Positions 18,798 through 27,633 of a stretch of 64,000 bases of DNA are shown here, in pieces. The DNA comes from Pseudomonas tructae. GTDB lineage: Bacteria; Pseudomonadota; Gammaproteobacteria; Pseudomonadales; Pseudomonadaceae. The translations under genes and the position numbers were made by a program. The notes beneath the pieces are model-generated. The model saw only the letters and a program-made list of their open reading frames with translations, was not told where the DNA came from and made no database searches. The number at the start of each line of letters is the position of its first letter. Position 1 is the stretch's first letter. The stretch is taken from contig NZ_CP035952.1 of NCBI RefSeq assembly GCF_004214895.1, forward strand, positions 1,560,501 through 1,624,500, given 5' to 3'.

Positions 18798-19807
18798 GAA
18801 TCGCCATCGTCAACGACATGCCCTTGGCCGTGGAGGCCTTGCGCCGGGCGCTGGCGTTTGAACCGGCCCACCAGGTGATCTGGGTCGCCGGCAATGGCGC
18901 CGAGGCGGTCAGGCTGTGTGCCGAGCAATTGCCGGACCTGATCCTCATGGACCTGATCATGCCGGTCATGGATGGTGTTGAGGCAACCCGGCGGATCATG
19001 GCCGACACACCATGCGCCATCGTGATCGTCACCGTCGACCGTCAACAGAACGTTCACCGGGTGTTCGAGGCCATGGGCCATGGCGCCCTCGACGTGGTCG
19101 ATACCCCGGCTCTGGGCGCCGGCGATCCGCGCGAGGCGGCAGCACCGCTGTTGCGCAAGATCCTCAATATCGGCTGGCTGATCGGCCAGCAGCGCAGCAG
19201 CCTGCCCCGGGCCATGTCCACGCCGGTGCGTGAGGCCGCCCAGCGCCAGGGCTTGGTAGCCATCGGCTCCTCGGCTGGAGGCCCGGCCGCTCTGGAAGTG
19301 CTGCTCAAGGGCCTGCCGCCCAGCTTTCCGGCGGCCATCGTGCTGGTCCAGCACGTGGACCAGGTGTTCGCCGCCGGCATGGCCGAATGGCTCAGCAGCG
19401 CCTCGGGCCTGGACGTGCGCCTGGCCCGTGAAGGTGAGCCGCCGCAACCGGGGCAGGTGCTGCTGGCAGGTACCAACCACCACATCCGCTTGCTCAAGAA
19501 CGGCAACCTGGCCTATACCGCAGAGCCGGTAAACGAAATCTACCGGCCCTCCATCGACGTATTTTTTGAAAGCGTGGCCCGCTACTGGCGCGGCGACGCG
19601 GTCGGCGTATTGCTCACCGGCATGGGGCGCGACGGCGCCCAGGGCCTGAAGCTGATGCGCCAACAGGGCTTTTTGACCATTGCCCAGGATCAGCAGAGCA
19701 GCGCGGTGTATGGCATGCCCAAGGCAGCCGCCGCGATAGACGCCGCCGTGGAGATTCGCCCATTGGAGCGAATCGCCTCGCGATTGATGGAAATTTTTCC
19801 AAAATGA
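18794..19807 (+). CDS. wspF: CheB-type methylesterase/response regulator WspF
   Basis: This 337-residue protein has a receiver domain (phospho-acceptor Asp in [13 protein letters not shown], near residue 54) and a C-terminal methylesterase domain with the catalytic Ser in [11 protein letters not shown], His in VLVQHVDQ, and Asp in [12 protein letters not shown]. It removes methyl groups from WspA and is the brake of the system. Loss-of-function wspF mutations are the classic cause of wrinkly, high cyclic-di-GMP variants in Pseudomonas. The copy here is intact. It overlaps wspE as ATGA; a 51-base gap then separates it from wspR. Confidence 0.96.
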   Translation: MRIAIVNDMPLAVEALRRALAFEPAHQVIWVAGNGAEAVRLCAEQLPDLILMDLIMPVMDGVEATRRIMADTPCAIVIVTVDRQQNVHRVFEAMGHGALDVVDTPALGAGDPREAAAPLLRKILNIGWLIGQQRSSLPRAMSTPVREAAQRQGLVAIGSSAGGPAALEVLLKGLPPSFPAAIVLVQHVDQVFAAGMAEWLSSASGLDVRLAREGEPPQPGQVLLAGTNHHIRLLKNGNLAYTAEPVNEIYRPSIDVFFESVARYWRGDAVGVLLTGMGRDGAQGLKLMRQQGFLTIAQDQQSSAVYGMPKAAAAIDAAVEIRPLERIASRLMEIFPK

Positions 19808-19858
19808 CGATATGTATTGAGCCACGCCGGCTGGCCGGCAGTGACCAGGTGACAGCGC

Positions 19859-20863
19859 ATGAATGATTTACCGCTCGACGGTTTTCCGACCATGAATGAA
19901 AATTCGGCGATGGTCCTCTTGGTCGACGATCAGGCAATGATCGGCGAAGCGGTGCGGCGTGGCCTTGCTCACGAAGAGAACATCGACTTCCACTTCTGCG
20001 CCGACCCGCACCAGGCGGTGGCCCAGGCGGTGCGAATCAAGCCTACGGTAATCCTCCAGGACCTGATCATGCCCGGCCTGGACGGCCTGACCCTGGTGCG
20101 CGAGTACCGTAGCAACCCGGCCACCCAGGACATCCCGATCATCGTCCTGTCGACCAAGGAAGACCCGCTGGTCAAGAGTGCGGCCTTCGCCGCCGGGGCC
20201 AACGACTACCTGGTGAAACTGCCGGACAACATCGAACTGGTGGCGCGTATCCGCTACCACTCGCGCTCCTACCTGACCCTGCTGCAACGGGACGAGGCCT
20301 ACCGGGCCCTGCGCGTCAGCCAGCAGCAGTTGCTCGACACCAACCTGGTATTGCAACGGCTGATGAACTCCGACGGCCTCACCGGGCTTTCCAATCGTCG
20401 CCACTTCGACGAAAACCTCGAACTGGAATGGCGCCGGGCCATGCGCGAGCAGGCGCAGTTGTCGCTGTTGATGGTCGATGTCGACTACTTCAAGTCATTC
20501 AACGACACCTTTGGCCACCTGGCCGGGGATGAGGCATTGCGCAAGGTCGCCGAAGCCATTCGTGCGTCCTGCGCCCGACCCAGCGACCTGCCAGCCCGTT
20601 ACGGTGGTGAGGAATTCGCCCTGGTACTGCCCAATACCTCGCCGGGCGGGGCGCGCCTGATTGCCGAGAAACTGCGCCAGACGGTGGAGGCCATGAACAT
20701 CGCCCACACCATGCCCAACCCCGACTCCTGCCTGACCGTCAGCATTGGCCTGGCGACCTTGACCCCGAGCATCGGCAGCCATTGCCGGCAGCTGATTTCG
20801 GCGGCGGACAAAGGTCTGTACCTGGCCAAGAACAATGGGCGCAATCAGGTCGGCGTGGATTGA
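19859..20863 (+). CDS. wspR: diguanylate cyclase response regulator WspR
   Basis: This 334-residue protein has a receiver domain (Asp in [13 protein letters not shown]), a coiled-coil stalk, and a GGDEF domain with an active GGEEF site. The product-inhibition site R-P-S-D lies five residues before it ([14 protein letters not shown]). Phosphorylation by WspE makes it cluster and produce cyclic-di-GMP, turning on adhesion and biofilm genes. The ATG at 19859 has AGGTGA eight bases upstream; the next in-frame ATG (19892) has no such site. It is the last gene of the wsp operon and the only one not directly touching its upstream neighbour. Confidence 0.97.
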   Translation: MNDLPLDGFPTMNENSAMVLLVDDQAMIGEAVRRGLAHEENIDFHFCADPHQAVAQAVRIKPTVILQDLIMPGLDGLTLVREYRSNPATQDIPIIVLSTKEDPLVKSAAFAAGANDYLVKLPDNIELVARIRYHSRSYLTLLQRDEAYRALRVSQQQLLDTNLVLQRLMNSDGLTGLSNRRHFDENLELEWRRAMREQAQLSLLMVDVDYFKSFNDTFGHLAGDEALRKVAEAIRASCARPSDLPARYGGEEFALVLPNTSPGGARLIAEKLRQTVEAMNIAHTMPNPDSCLTVSIGLATLTPSIGSHCRQLISAADKGLYLAKNNGRNQVGVD

Positions 20864-20865
20864 CG

Positions 20866-20911
20866 CTGTAGGAGCAGCGGTAGCCGCTAGACGGGCTGCC
20901 GTCGGCTTTCA
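20866..20911. repeat. degenerate REP-like repeat after wspR
   Basis: CTGTAGGAGCAGCGGTAGCCGC begins like the REP copies elsewhere in this window (TGTAGGAGC) and then diverges; GCGG-TAG-CCGC forms a short stem. It starts right after the wspR stop codon and may mark the 3' end of the wsp message. Confidence 0.4.
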
Positions 20912-20966
20912 GACTCGGTTATACTCTCCGGCTTTTCTACAGAATACGCACGAGAGCTGCCCGCCC

Positions 20967-22062
20967 ATGGAAATCCAACCGATCCTGAACACCATCAAGG
21001 ACCTGACCGAGCGCTCCGAGTCCATTCGGGGGTATCTTTGACTACGATCACAAGCATGAGCGCCTGATCGAAGTTAACCGCGAACTCGAAGACCCGAACG
21101 TCTGGAACAAGCCTGAATACGCTCAGGAACTGGGCCGCGAGCGTTCTGCGCTGGCCCAGATCGTCGAGACCCTGGACGAGATGGCCAGCGGCCTGACCGA
21201 TGCGCGCGAACTGCTCGACATGGCCGTTGAAGAGGGCGACGAAAGCGCCGTCAACGATGTCGTCGAGATGCTCGAAGGCCTCGAAGCCTCGCTCGCCAAG
21301 CTGGAATTCCGTCGCATGTTCAGCGGCGAAATGGACATGAACAACGCCTACCTGGACATCCAGGCCGGCTCCGGCGGCACCGAAGCCCAGGACTGGGCCA
21401 ACATCCTCCTGCGCATGTACCTGCGCTGGGCCTCCAAGCGCGGCTTCGACGCCACTATCATGGAGCTGTCCGAAGGTGACGTCGCCGGCATCAAGGGTGC
21501 TACCGTGCACATCAAGGGCGAGTACGCCTTTGGTTGGCTGCGCACCGAGATCGGCGTGCACCGCCTGGTACGCAAGAGCCCGTTCGACTCCGGCGCCCGC
21601 CGCCACACCTCGTTCTCGGCCGTGTTCGTGTCGCCCGAGATCGACGACAAGGTCGAGATCGAGATCAATCCGTCGGACCTGCGCATCGACACCTACCGCT
21701 CCTCGGGCGCCGGTGGTCAGCACGTAAACACCACCGACTCGGCGGTGCGTATCACCCACGTGCCGACCAACACCGTGGTCAGCTGCCAGAACGAACGCTC
21801 CCAGCACGCCAACAAAGACACCGCCATGAAAATGCTGCGGGCCAAGTTGTACGAGCTGGAAATGCAGAAGCGCAACGCTGCCTCCCAGGCCCTGGAAGAC
21901 AGCAAGTCGGACATCGGCTGGGGTCACCAGATCCGTTCGTACGTGCTCGACGCCTCGCGAATCAAGGACCTGCGCACCAACATCGAGCGCAGCGACTGCG
22001 ACAAGGTGCTCGACGGCGATATCGACGAATACCTCGAGGCCAGCCTCAAGCAAGGCCTGTAA
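20967..22062 (+). CDS. prfB: peptide chain release factor 2, programmed +1 frameshift
   Basis: The gene is read in two parts: 20967-21038 (24 codons), then 21040-22062, giving 364 residues, the normal RF2 length. RF2 ends translation at UGA and UAA. The second part contains [13 protein letters not shown] with the SPF stop-codon recognition motif, and the universal GGQ motif in [16 protein letters not shown] that triggers peptide release. The in-frame UGA at 21039 makes synthesis self-limiting: when RF2 is scarce the ribosome shifts +1 and completes the protein. lysS follows, as in E. coli and P. aeruginosa. This is not a sequencing error, because the slip site is the conserved one. Confidence 0.97.
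21027..21042 (+). promoter_or_regulatory. RF2 programmed frameshift site
   Basis: CGGGGGTATCTTTGAC combines an internal Shine-Dalgarno-like G run (21028-21032), the slippery codon CTT (21036-21038), the stop UGA (21039-21041) and the following C, which weakens termination. It equals the E. coli site except that the first base is C instead of A. Confidence 0.95.
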
Positions 22063-22066
22063 GGCG

Positions 22067-22124
22067 ACCGGCCCGTTCCCTGAGGGAGCGGGTTTGTCCC
22101 GCGATCCCCTGCCACAGGCAGGGG
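22067..22124 (+). repeat. REP-like element plus 8-bp hairpin between prfB and lysS
   Basis: A REP-like block (GGAGCGGGTTTGTCCCGCGAT) is followed by CCCCTGCC-ACA-GGCAGGGG, a perfect 8-bp stem at 22106-22124. There is no T run, so it more likely slows or stabilises the prfB-lysS message than ends it. The sequence block is quoted to its core stem GCGGG-TTTGT-CCCGC. Confidence 0.6.
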
Positions 22125-22154
22125 AGACTGAATCCAGATGGAAAAATTGACGAC

Positions 22155-23657
22155 ATGAGCGACGTACAACTCGACCCGCAAGACCTGCAACAGGAAGAAA
22201 ACAACCTGATCGCGCTGCGCAAGGAAAAACTTGCTGCCGAACGCGCCAAGGGTAATGCCTTCCCCAACGACTTCCGCCGTGACAGCTACTGCAACGACCT
22301 GCAGAAACAGTATGTCGACAAGACCAAGGAAGAGCTGGAAGCTGCAGCGATTCCGGTCAAGGTTGCCGGGCGCATCATGCTCAACCGTGGCTCGTTCATG
22401 GTCATCCAGGACATGACCGGGCGCATCCAGGTCTATGTCAACCGCAAGACCCTGCCTGAAGAAACCCTGGCTGCGGTCAAGACCTGGGACCTGGGCGACA
22501 TCATCGCCGCCGAAGGTACCCTGGCCCGTTCCGGCAAGGGCGACCTGTACGTCGAGATGACCAGCGTGCGCCTGCTGACCAAGTCGCTGCGTCCGCTGCC
22601 GGACAAGCACCACGGCCTGACCGACACCGAGCAGCGCTATCGCCAGCGCTACGTCGACCTGATGGTCAACGAAGAAACCCGTCACACCTTCCGCGTCCGC
22701 TCGCAGGTCATTGCCCACATCCGCAACTTCCTGATGGCCCGCGACTTCCTTGAAGTCGAGACGCCGATGCTGCAAACCATCCCGGGTGGTGCCGCGGCCA
22801 AGCCGTTCGAAACCCACCACAACGCGCTGGACTTGCAGATGTTCCTGCGTATCGCTCCGGAGCTGTACCTCAAGCGCCTGGTGGTTGGCGGCTTCGAGAA
22901 AGTCTTCGAAATCAACCGCAACTTCCGTAACGAAGGCGTTTCGACCCGGCACAACCCCGAGTTCACCATGCTCGAGTTCTACCAGGCCCACGCTGACTAC
23001 GAAGACAACATGGACCTGACCGAAGAGCTGTTCCGCGAACTGGCGCAGTTGGTACTGGGCAGCACCGACGTGCCGTACGGTGACAAGGTGTTCCACTTCG
23101 GCGAGCCATTCGTGCGCCTGTCGGTGTTCGACTCGATCCTCAAGTACAACCCCGAGCTGACCGCTGACGATCTCAACGACATCGACAAGGCCCGCGCCAT
23201 CGCCAAGAAGGCCGGCGCCAAAGTGCTTGGCTTCGAAGGCCTGGGCAAGCTGCAGGTGATGATTTTCGAAGAGCTGGTCGAGCACAAGCTGGAGCAGCCG
23301 CACTTCATCACCCAGTACCCGTTCGAAGTCTCGCCGCTGGCCCGTCGTAACGACGACAACCCGAACGTCACCGACCGTTTCGAGCTGTTCATCGGTGGTC
23401 GCGAGATCGCCAACGCCTACTCCGAGCTCAACGATGCCGAAGACCAGGCCGAGCGTTTCATGGCCCAGGTGGCCGAGAAGGACGCCGGTGACGACGAAGC
23501 CATGCATTATGATGCCGACTTCGTCCGCGCCCTGGAGTACGGCATGCCGCCAACCGCCGGTGAAGGCATCGGCATCGACCGCCTGGTGATGCTGCTGACC
23601 AACTCGCCGTCGATTCGCGACGTGATCCTCTTCCCGCATATGCGCCCAGAGGCCTGA
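22155..23657 (+). CDS. lysS: lysyl-tRNA synthetase, class II
   Basis: This 500-residue enzyme charges tRNA-Lys. It has an N-terminal OB-fold for the anticodon ([18 protein letters not shown], about 72-90) and the class II catalytic core with motif 2 ([20 protein letters not shown]) and motif 3 ([13 protein letters not shown]) near the C-terminus. The start at 22155 gives [18 protein letters not shown], the usual Pseudomonas N-terminus. An open frame continues far upstream through prfB, but that part is prfB read in another frame. It lies 92 bases after prfB and probably shares its transcript. Confidence 0.97.
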   Translation: MSDVQLDPQDLQQEENNLIALRKEKLAAERAKGNAFPNDFRRDSYCNDLQKQYVDKTKEELEAAAIPVKVAGRIMLNRGSFMVIQDMTGRIQVYVNRKTLPEETLAAVKTWDLGDIIAAEGTLARSGKGDLYVEMTSVRLLTKSLRPLPDKHHGLTDTEQRYRQRYVDLMVNEETRHTFRVRSQVIAHIRNFLMARDFLEVETPMLQTIPGGAAAKPFETHHNALDLQMFLRIAPELYLKRLVVGGFEKVFEINRNFRNEGVSTRHNPEFTMLEFYQAHADYEDNMDLTEELFRELAQLVLGSTDVPYGDKVFHFGEPFVRLSVFDSILKYNPELTADDLNDIDKARAIAKKAGAKVLGFEGLGKLQVMIFEELVEHKLEQPHFITQYPFEVSPLARRNDDNPNVTDRFELFIGGREIANAYSELNDAEDQAERFMAQVAEKDAGDDEAMHYDADFVRALEYGMPPTAGEGIGIDRLVMLLTNSPSIRDVILFPHMRPEA

Positions 23658-23668
23658 GTGAACTGAAC

Positions 23669-23693
23669 AAGCCGCCTTCCGGGGCGGCTTTTT
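23669..23693 (+). terminator. rho-independent terminator of lysS
   Basis: GCCGCC-TTCCGG-GGCGGC forms a strong stem (the inner CC/GG can pair too), preceded by AA and followed by TTTTT. It starts 11 bases after the lysS stop codon. Confidence 0.9.
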
Positions 23694-23757
23694 CATGCCT
23701 GCAAGAAATTCATTTATCGGATCCAAGTTTTGGGGTAGACCAGCAGTGACTCCCGCA

Positions 23758-24462
23758 ATGACTCAACAAGGTGCCGCCGGCGTGGCTACAGCGGTGGCCG
23801 AAAGCGTGCAGTACCAGGGCCGCAAGGCCAGCCGTGAAGGCAGTGAACTGCGCCGCCAGCAGATTCTCGATGCAGCCATGCGCATCGTCGTGCGTGACGG
23901 TGTGCGCGGGGTTCGTCACCGCGCGGTGGCGGCCGAGGCCGGGGTGCCCTTGTCGGCCACCACCTATTACTTCAAAGACATCGAAGACCTGCTCACTGAC
24001 ACCTTTGCCCAGTATGTGGAACGCAGTGCCGCGTACCTGGCCAAACTCTGGGAAAACACCGAGGTGGTGCTGCGTCAGTTGCTCGCCCAGGACGATGGCA
24101 GCCCGCAGTGGCGGGCGCGCCTGGCCGATGAAGTGGCGAAGATGACCTGTGACTATGTGCAGCGCCAGTTGTACAACCGCCGCGACTTTCTGATGGCCGA
24201 GCAGGCCTTTCGCCAGGAGGCGCTGTTGTGCCCGCGGCTGGCCGAACTGGTCAAGCTGCACGAGCAGATTCTGCTGCGCGGTGCGGTGCAGATCCTGCAA
24301 GTGGTAGGCTCGCATCAGCCACAACAGGATGCCCTGGTGTTGACGGCGATTATCGAGCAGATGGAATATCAGGGCCTGCTCGACGCCGAACAGGCCCAGG
24401 CTGAAGCGCCGAAGCTCGCTATTCTTACCCGGTACCTGCATCTGGTGCTGGCGTCGGTGTAA
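23758..24462 (+). CDS. TetR family transcriptional regulator
   Basis: This protein of 234 residues has an N-terminal TetR DNA-binding domain (RRQQILDAAMRIVVRDG, then the recognition region AGVPLSATTYYFKDIEDLL) and a C-terminal ligand domain I cannot assign. The same gene follows lysS in P. aeruginosa (PA3699, from memory). The start is uncertain: the ATG at 23758 is used here, a GTG at 23746 is also possible, and the ATG at 23695 would lie against the lysS terminator. Four genes follow on the same strand with gaps of at most 28 bases, so it may regulate its own operon, which includes the QEGLA protein. It is probably a repressor, from the family only. Confidence 0.88.
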   Translation: MTQQGAAGVATAVAESVQYQGRKASREGSELRRQQILDAAMRIVVRDGVRGVRHRAVAAEAGVPLSATTYYFKDIEDLLTDTFAQYVERSAAYLAKLWENTEVVLRQLLAQDDGSPQWRARLADEVAKMTCDYVQRQLYNRRDFLMAEQAFRQEALLCPRLAELVKLHEQILLRGAVQILQVVGSHQPQQDALVLTAIIEQMEYQGLLDAEQAQAEAPKLAILTRYLHLVLASV

Positions 24463-24490
24463 GACGCGAACCTATTTCAAGGAGAGGTTG

Positions 24491-25036
24491 ATGAAAGCCA
24501 GAACCCTGCTGTTGGCATTGTCGTTCTTGCTGCTGGGCGGTTGTCTGGTCACCTTCAACGAGCCGATTCCCAGCAACGAGGCGGCGCCCCGGGCGCTGCT
24601 CGGTAAATGGACCAGCAAGGACGCCTGGGGCGAGCCGCTGACCCTGCAGATCAGCCGTAGCGGCGGCAATGCCTACAAGGCGGTGACCACCGGCAAGGAC
24701 AAGAAACGCGACGAGTACGCCTTCACCGTGTCCCGGCATGGCAATCGCTGGTACCTCTCGGCCGGTGTGCCCAAGCGCCTTGGCGGCAATTTCCTGATTG
24801 GCGGCTTCGACGTGGTCGACGCTAAGGAGCTGGTGATCTACAACCTCGACGTCGAACAGGTCAACCAGGCAGTACAGAAGAAAGAACTCAGCGGCCGAAC
24901 CTATGCGGTGCCGGAGGACAACGGCGATGGCGTGCTGATCGACAGCCCGGTGGAGCGGGTCATGGCCTACCTGGATGACCCGGCCAACTCCGACCTGTTC
25001 GTCGAAGTGGCGCGCTTCAAGCGGGCCGGCAAGTAA
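24491..25036 (+). CDS. conserved lipoprotein of unknown function
   Basis: This 181-residue protein has a lipoprotein signal: MKARTLLLALSFLLLGGC with the lipidated Cys at residue 18. No Asp follows the Cys (CLVTF), so it is expected in the outer membrane. The mature part is mainly beta-like (SRSGGNAYKAVTTGKDKK, RHGNRWYLSAGVPKRLGG) and could be a small lipocalin-like or barrel fold, but I do not recognise the family. AGGAG lies six bases before the ATG; a TTG directly upstream is the alternative start. It sits 28 bases after the TetR gene and 23 before the QEGLA gene. Confidence 0.8.
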   Translation: MKARTLLLALSFLLLGGCLVTFNEPIPSNEAAPRALLGKWTSKDAWGEPLTLQISRSGGNAYKAVTTGKDKKRDEYAFTVSRHGNRWYLSAGVPKRLGGNFLIGGFDVVDAKELVIYNLDVEQVNQAVQKKELSGRTYAVPEDNGDGVLIDSPVERVMAYLDDPANSDLFVEVARFKRAGK

Positions 25037-25059
25037 TAGAGCCAATCAAGGAGTGTAGG

Positions 25060-26337
25060 GTGGACGAGTACCAGCAGACGATACGTGCCCTGTCTGATCG
25101 CATTGTCCTGGCGCAAACGCCCATTCGCGTGCTCGATGCGGTGAAGTGGGACGACAGCATCCGCCAGGGGTTTCTCAAGGCCAAGGGCAAGCAGATGCCG
25201 GCGGTTGACCGCGCCTACTACCAGGGGCGACCGTTGTCGTTCGACTCGGCGGCAGTCAAGCTCGAGTTCCAGAACATCGAACGCGATATCACTCGCCAGT
25301 TGGGCCAGTTCAACCCGGTTGGGCAGATCATGCGGCGCATGTGCAAGGAATACCGCATGGTGGTGCGCATGCTGGAGGCGCGCGGCACCGAGGATTTCGG
25401 CCTGATCTCCCAGGAGCTGTATGGCGCCGCCTCCGACGCTTTTCATGCCGGCGACCCGACCCTGGCCGACCTGGGCCTGATGCTCTCGGACTACCTGAAC
25501 AACATCGATGGCCGTGGCGACCTCAAGGACGAGCCAAAGAACCTCACCGCCAAGCAGGCGGTGGAATTGCTTCAGGGCCGTTTGAACAAGGTGTTCAACG
25601 AAGCCGAGGACACCATCCGGGTGTTCGAGTCCGACGGTATCGTTGCCGACGCCGCTGCCGGCGCCGACTACATCAAGATCCGCGCCGACGCCATGTTCAA
25701 CAGCCGCGATGTGCGCGCGCTGGAGGTGCATGAAGGCCTGGTGCACGTCGGCACCACGCTCAACGGCCTGAACCAGCCGATCTGCACCTTCCTGGCCAAG
25801 GGCCCGCCGTCATCGACCGTGACCCAGGAAGGCCTGGCGATTCTCATGGAGGTGATCGCCTTTGCCTCCTACCCCAGCCGCCTGCGCAAGCTGACCAACC
25901 GCACCCGCGCCATCCACATGGTCGAGGAGGGGGCGGACTTCATGCAGGTCTACGAATTCTTCCGCGCCCAGGGCTTCGAGATGGCCGAAAGCTACGGCAA
26001 CGCCAGCCGGGTATTCCGTGGATCGGTGCCCAACGGTCTGCCGTTTACCAAGGACTTGTCCTACCTCAAGGGCTTTATCATGGTTTACAACTATATTCAG
26101 TTGGCCGTGCGCAAGGGCAAGCTCGAACAGATCCCCTTGTTGTTCTGCGGCAAGACCACCCTTGAAGACATGCGCACCTTGCGCCAACTGGTCGATGAAG
26201 GCCTGGTCGAACCGCCCAAGTACCTGCCGGAGCAGTTTCGCGACCTCAACGCGCTGTCGGCCTGGATGTGTTTCTCCAACTTCCTCAACCACCTGAGCCT
26301 GGACCGGATTGAAGCCGATTACTCGAACATTCTCTGA
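25060..26337 (+). CDS. QEGLA-motif metallopeptidase-like protein (DUF1704/TIGR02421 family)
   Basis: This 425-residue protein carries HEGLVH at 224-229 (the HExxxH zinc pattern) and TQEGLA at 255-260, where E257 is placed as a possible third zinc ligand. This matches the family annotated as flavohemoglobin expression-modulating QEGLA motif protein. That family is related to DUF1704, which in animals includes the MATCAP tubulin carboxypeptidases. There is no signal peptide, so it should be cytoplasmic. The start is GTG at 25060, with AAGGAG six bases upstream. The bacterial substrate is unknown. It lies between two lipoprotein genes and overlaps the next gene by 29 bases. Confidence 0.85.
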   Translation: MDEYQQTIRALSDRIVLAQTPIRVLDAVKWDDSIRQGFLKAKGKQMPAVDRAYYQGRPLSFDSAAVKLEFQNIERDITRQLGQFNPVGQIMRRMCKEYRMVVRMLEARGTEDFGLISQELYGAASDAFHAGDPTLADLGLMLSDYLNNIDGRGDLKDEPKNLTAKQAVELLQGRLNKVFNEAEDTIRVFESDGIVADAAAGADYIKIRADAMFNSRDVRALEVHEGLVHVGTTLNGLNQPICTFLAKGPPSSTVTQEGLAILMEVIAFASYPSRLRKLTNRTRAIHMVEEGADFMQVYEFFRAQGFEMAESYGNASRVFRGSVPNGLPFTKDLSYLKGFIMVYNYIQLAVRKGKLEQIPLLFCGKTTLEDMRTLRQLVDEGLVEPPKYLPEQFRDLNALSAWMCFSNFLNHLSLDRIEADYSNIL

Positions 26338-27232
26338 TGCATGGCGCAGGCCCCTGGGCCTGCTGCTGGTGCTGCTGAGTCTGGGTGGTTGCAGTTCGCT
26401 GTTGTTCTATCCCGAGCCTGGCCAGCCGTTTACCCCCGAGAAAGCCAAACTCGCGTACCGCGACATTACCCTGACTGCGGCCGACGGCACCCGCCTGCAC
26501 GGCTGGTGGCTGCCGGCCAAGGCCGGTGTCGAGGTCAAGGGCACGGTGCTGCACCTGCATGGCAACGGCGGCAACCTGGCCTGGCACCTGGGCGGCAGTT
26601 GGTGGTTGCCCGAGCAGGGCTACCAGGTGCTGTTGCTCGACTACCGCGGTTATGGCTTGTCCGAGGGCAAGCCCAGGCTGCCCGAGGTGTATCAGGACAT
26701 CGCCGCTGCGCTGGACTGGCTGGACAACGCGCCCCAGGTGCAGGGCAAGCCACAGATCCTCCTCGGCCAGAGCCTGGGCGGTTCGCTGGCCATTCATTAC
26801 CTGGCCGAGCACCCGCGCCAGGCCGAGCGTTTCAAGGCCATGGTTTTCGATGGCGTGCCGGCCAGCTATCGCCAGGTCGGACGCTTTGCCTTGAGCAATT
26901 CGTGGATGACCTGGCCACTGCAGGTGCCGTTGTCGTGGCTGGTGCCCGATGGCGACAGCGCGATCCATTCGATTGCGCGGATCAAGACCCCACCCAAGCT
27001 GTTCTTCCACAGCATCGACGATCCTATCGTGCCGCTGGCCAACGGCATCCAGTTGTATCAGGCTGCGCCACCGCCTCGGGTGTTACAGCTGACCCGTGGC
27101 GGGCATGTGCAGACCTTTGCCGACAAGACCTGGCGTCAGGTCATGTTGCGCTTTCTGGACGACCCGAGCCATTTCAACGGGCTGCGGCGCCTGGCCGAAG
27201 TCCCCAATTACCCTGACGAGAAGTCGCAATGA
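26309..27232 (+). CDS. alpha/beta hydrolase lipoprotein
   Basis: This 307-residue protein begins MKPITRTFSDAWRRPLGLLL and reaches a lipobox LSLGGC, with the modified Cys at residue 28. An alpha/beta hydrolase of the BEM46/YfhR type follows, with HGNGGN as oxyanion segment, the nucleophile Ser in LLGQSLGGSL, the acid in HSIDDPIVP and the His in RGGHVQTF. It is probably anchored in the membrane facing the periplasm and hydrolyses an ester or amide not known to me. The start is a TTG at 26309 inside the end of the QEGLA gene. No ATG exists in this frame before the signal peptide, so the start is inferred from the signal sequence. The stop overlaps the next start as ATGA. Confidence 0.82.
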   Translation: MKPITRTFSDAWRRPLGLLLVLLSLGGCSSLLFYPEPGQPFTPEKAKLAYRDITLTAADGTRLHGWWLPAKAGVEVKGTVLHLHGNGGNLAWHLGGSWWLPEQGYQVLLLDYRGYGLSEGKPRLPEVYQDIAAALDWLDNAPQVQGKPQILLGQSLGGSLAIHYLAEHPRQAERFKAMVFDGVPASYRQVGRFALSNSWMTWPLQVPLSWLVPDGDSAIHSIARIKTPPKLFFHSIDDPIVPLANGIQLYQAAPPPRVLQLTRGGHVQTFADKTWRQVMLRFLDDPSHFNGLRRLAEVPNYPDEKSQ

Positions 27233-27558
27233 GTGAAGAACGCAACGCCATCCCGCTGATCATTACCGGTTTCTGCAGCATCATCGGTACCGTGGGTGCC
27301 CTGTGGTACTACGGGTACCTGCATTTCGCCAAGCCGGAGGATGCCTTGCTGTTGTCCGACTTCACCATGCTCAAGACCATTCCAGGTGAGGATTACAAGA
27401 TTTCCCTGCAGCCGGCTACTCAGGTTGCGCAATGCGTTGATGGCGTACTGGTGTTGTTCGACACCGCGCAGAAAGGGCTGACCGGCGTGCTGGTGAACAG
27501 CAAGAAGCAGGCGGTGCGCTGCCTGGGGCAAGAGACTCCGCAAGAAATCCAGGAATAA
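27229..27558 (+). CDS. small single-helix membrane protein, unknown function
   Basis: This 109-residue protein has one hydrophobic helix at about residues 8-29 (IPLIITGFCSIIGTVGALWYY) followed by a soluble domain of about 75 residues with two cysteines (C69 in QCVDG, C98 in RCLGQ) that could pair if exported. It overlaps the hydrolase gene by four bases, so it belongs to the same operon and probably acts with the lipoprotein products at the envelope. I do not recognise a family beyond Pseudomonas conserved hypothetical. Confidence 0.75.
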   Translation: MSEERNAIPLIITGFCSIIGTVGALWYYGYLHFAKPEDALLLSDFTMLKTIPGEDYKISLQPATQVAQCVDGVLVLFDTAQKGLTGVLVNSKKQAVRCLGQETPQEIQE

Positions 27559-27561
27559 AAG

Positions 27562-27615
27562 CATCGCGGGGCAAGCCCGCTCCTACACACGTAGGAGCGG
27601 GCTTGCCCCGCGATG
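27562..27615. repeat. perfect inverted REP pair between convergent genes
   Basis: Two REP copies face each other with 25-bp perfectly matching arms (27562-27586 and 27591-27615) and a four-base centre ACAC. The arms read CATCGCGGGGCAAGCCCGCT and onward. The pair lies between the ends of two convergent genes, three bases after one stop and 18 before the other, so in RNA it forms a very strong hairpin on both strands and likely acts as a two-way transcript end. Confidence 0.9.
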
Positions 27616-27633
27616 AGGCCGGTAGCACAACCC

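Noticed and set aside
21039..21041. In-frame stop in prfB read as a pseudogene
   Set aside because: The stop is the conserved RF2 frameshift site and the rest of the protein is intact.
21534..22154. Upstream extension of the lysS frame into prfB
   Set aside because: The stretch is prfB in another frame; lysS starts at 22155 with a normal N-terminus.
21924..23726. Open frame of 600 codons on the minus strand across lysS
   Set aside because: Antisense to the conserved lysS coding region; residue usage follows the third-base bias of lysS.
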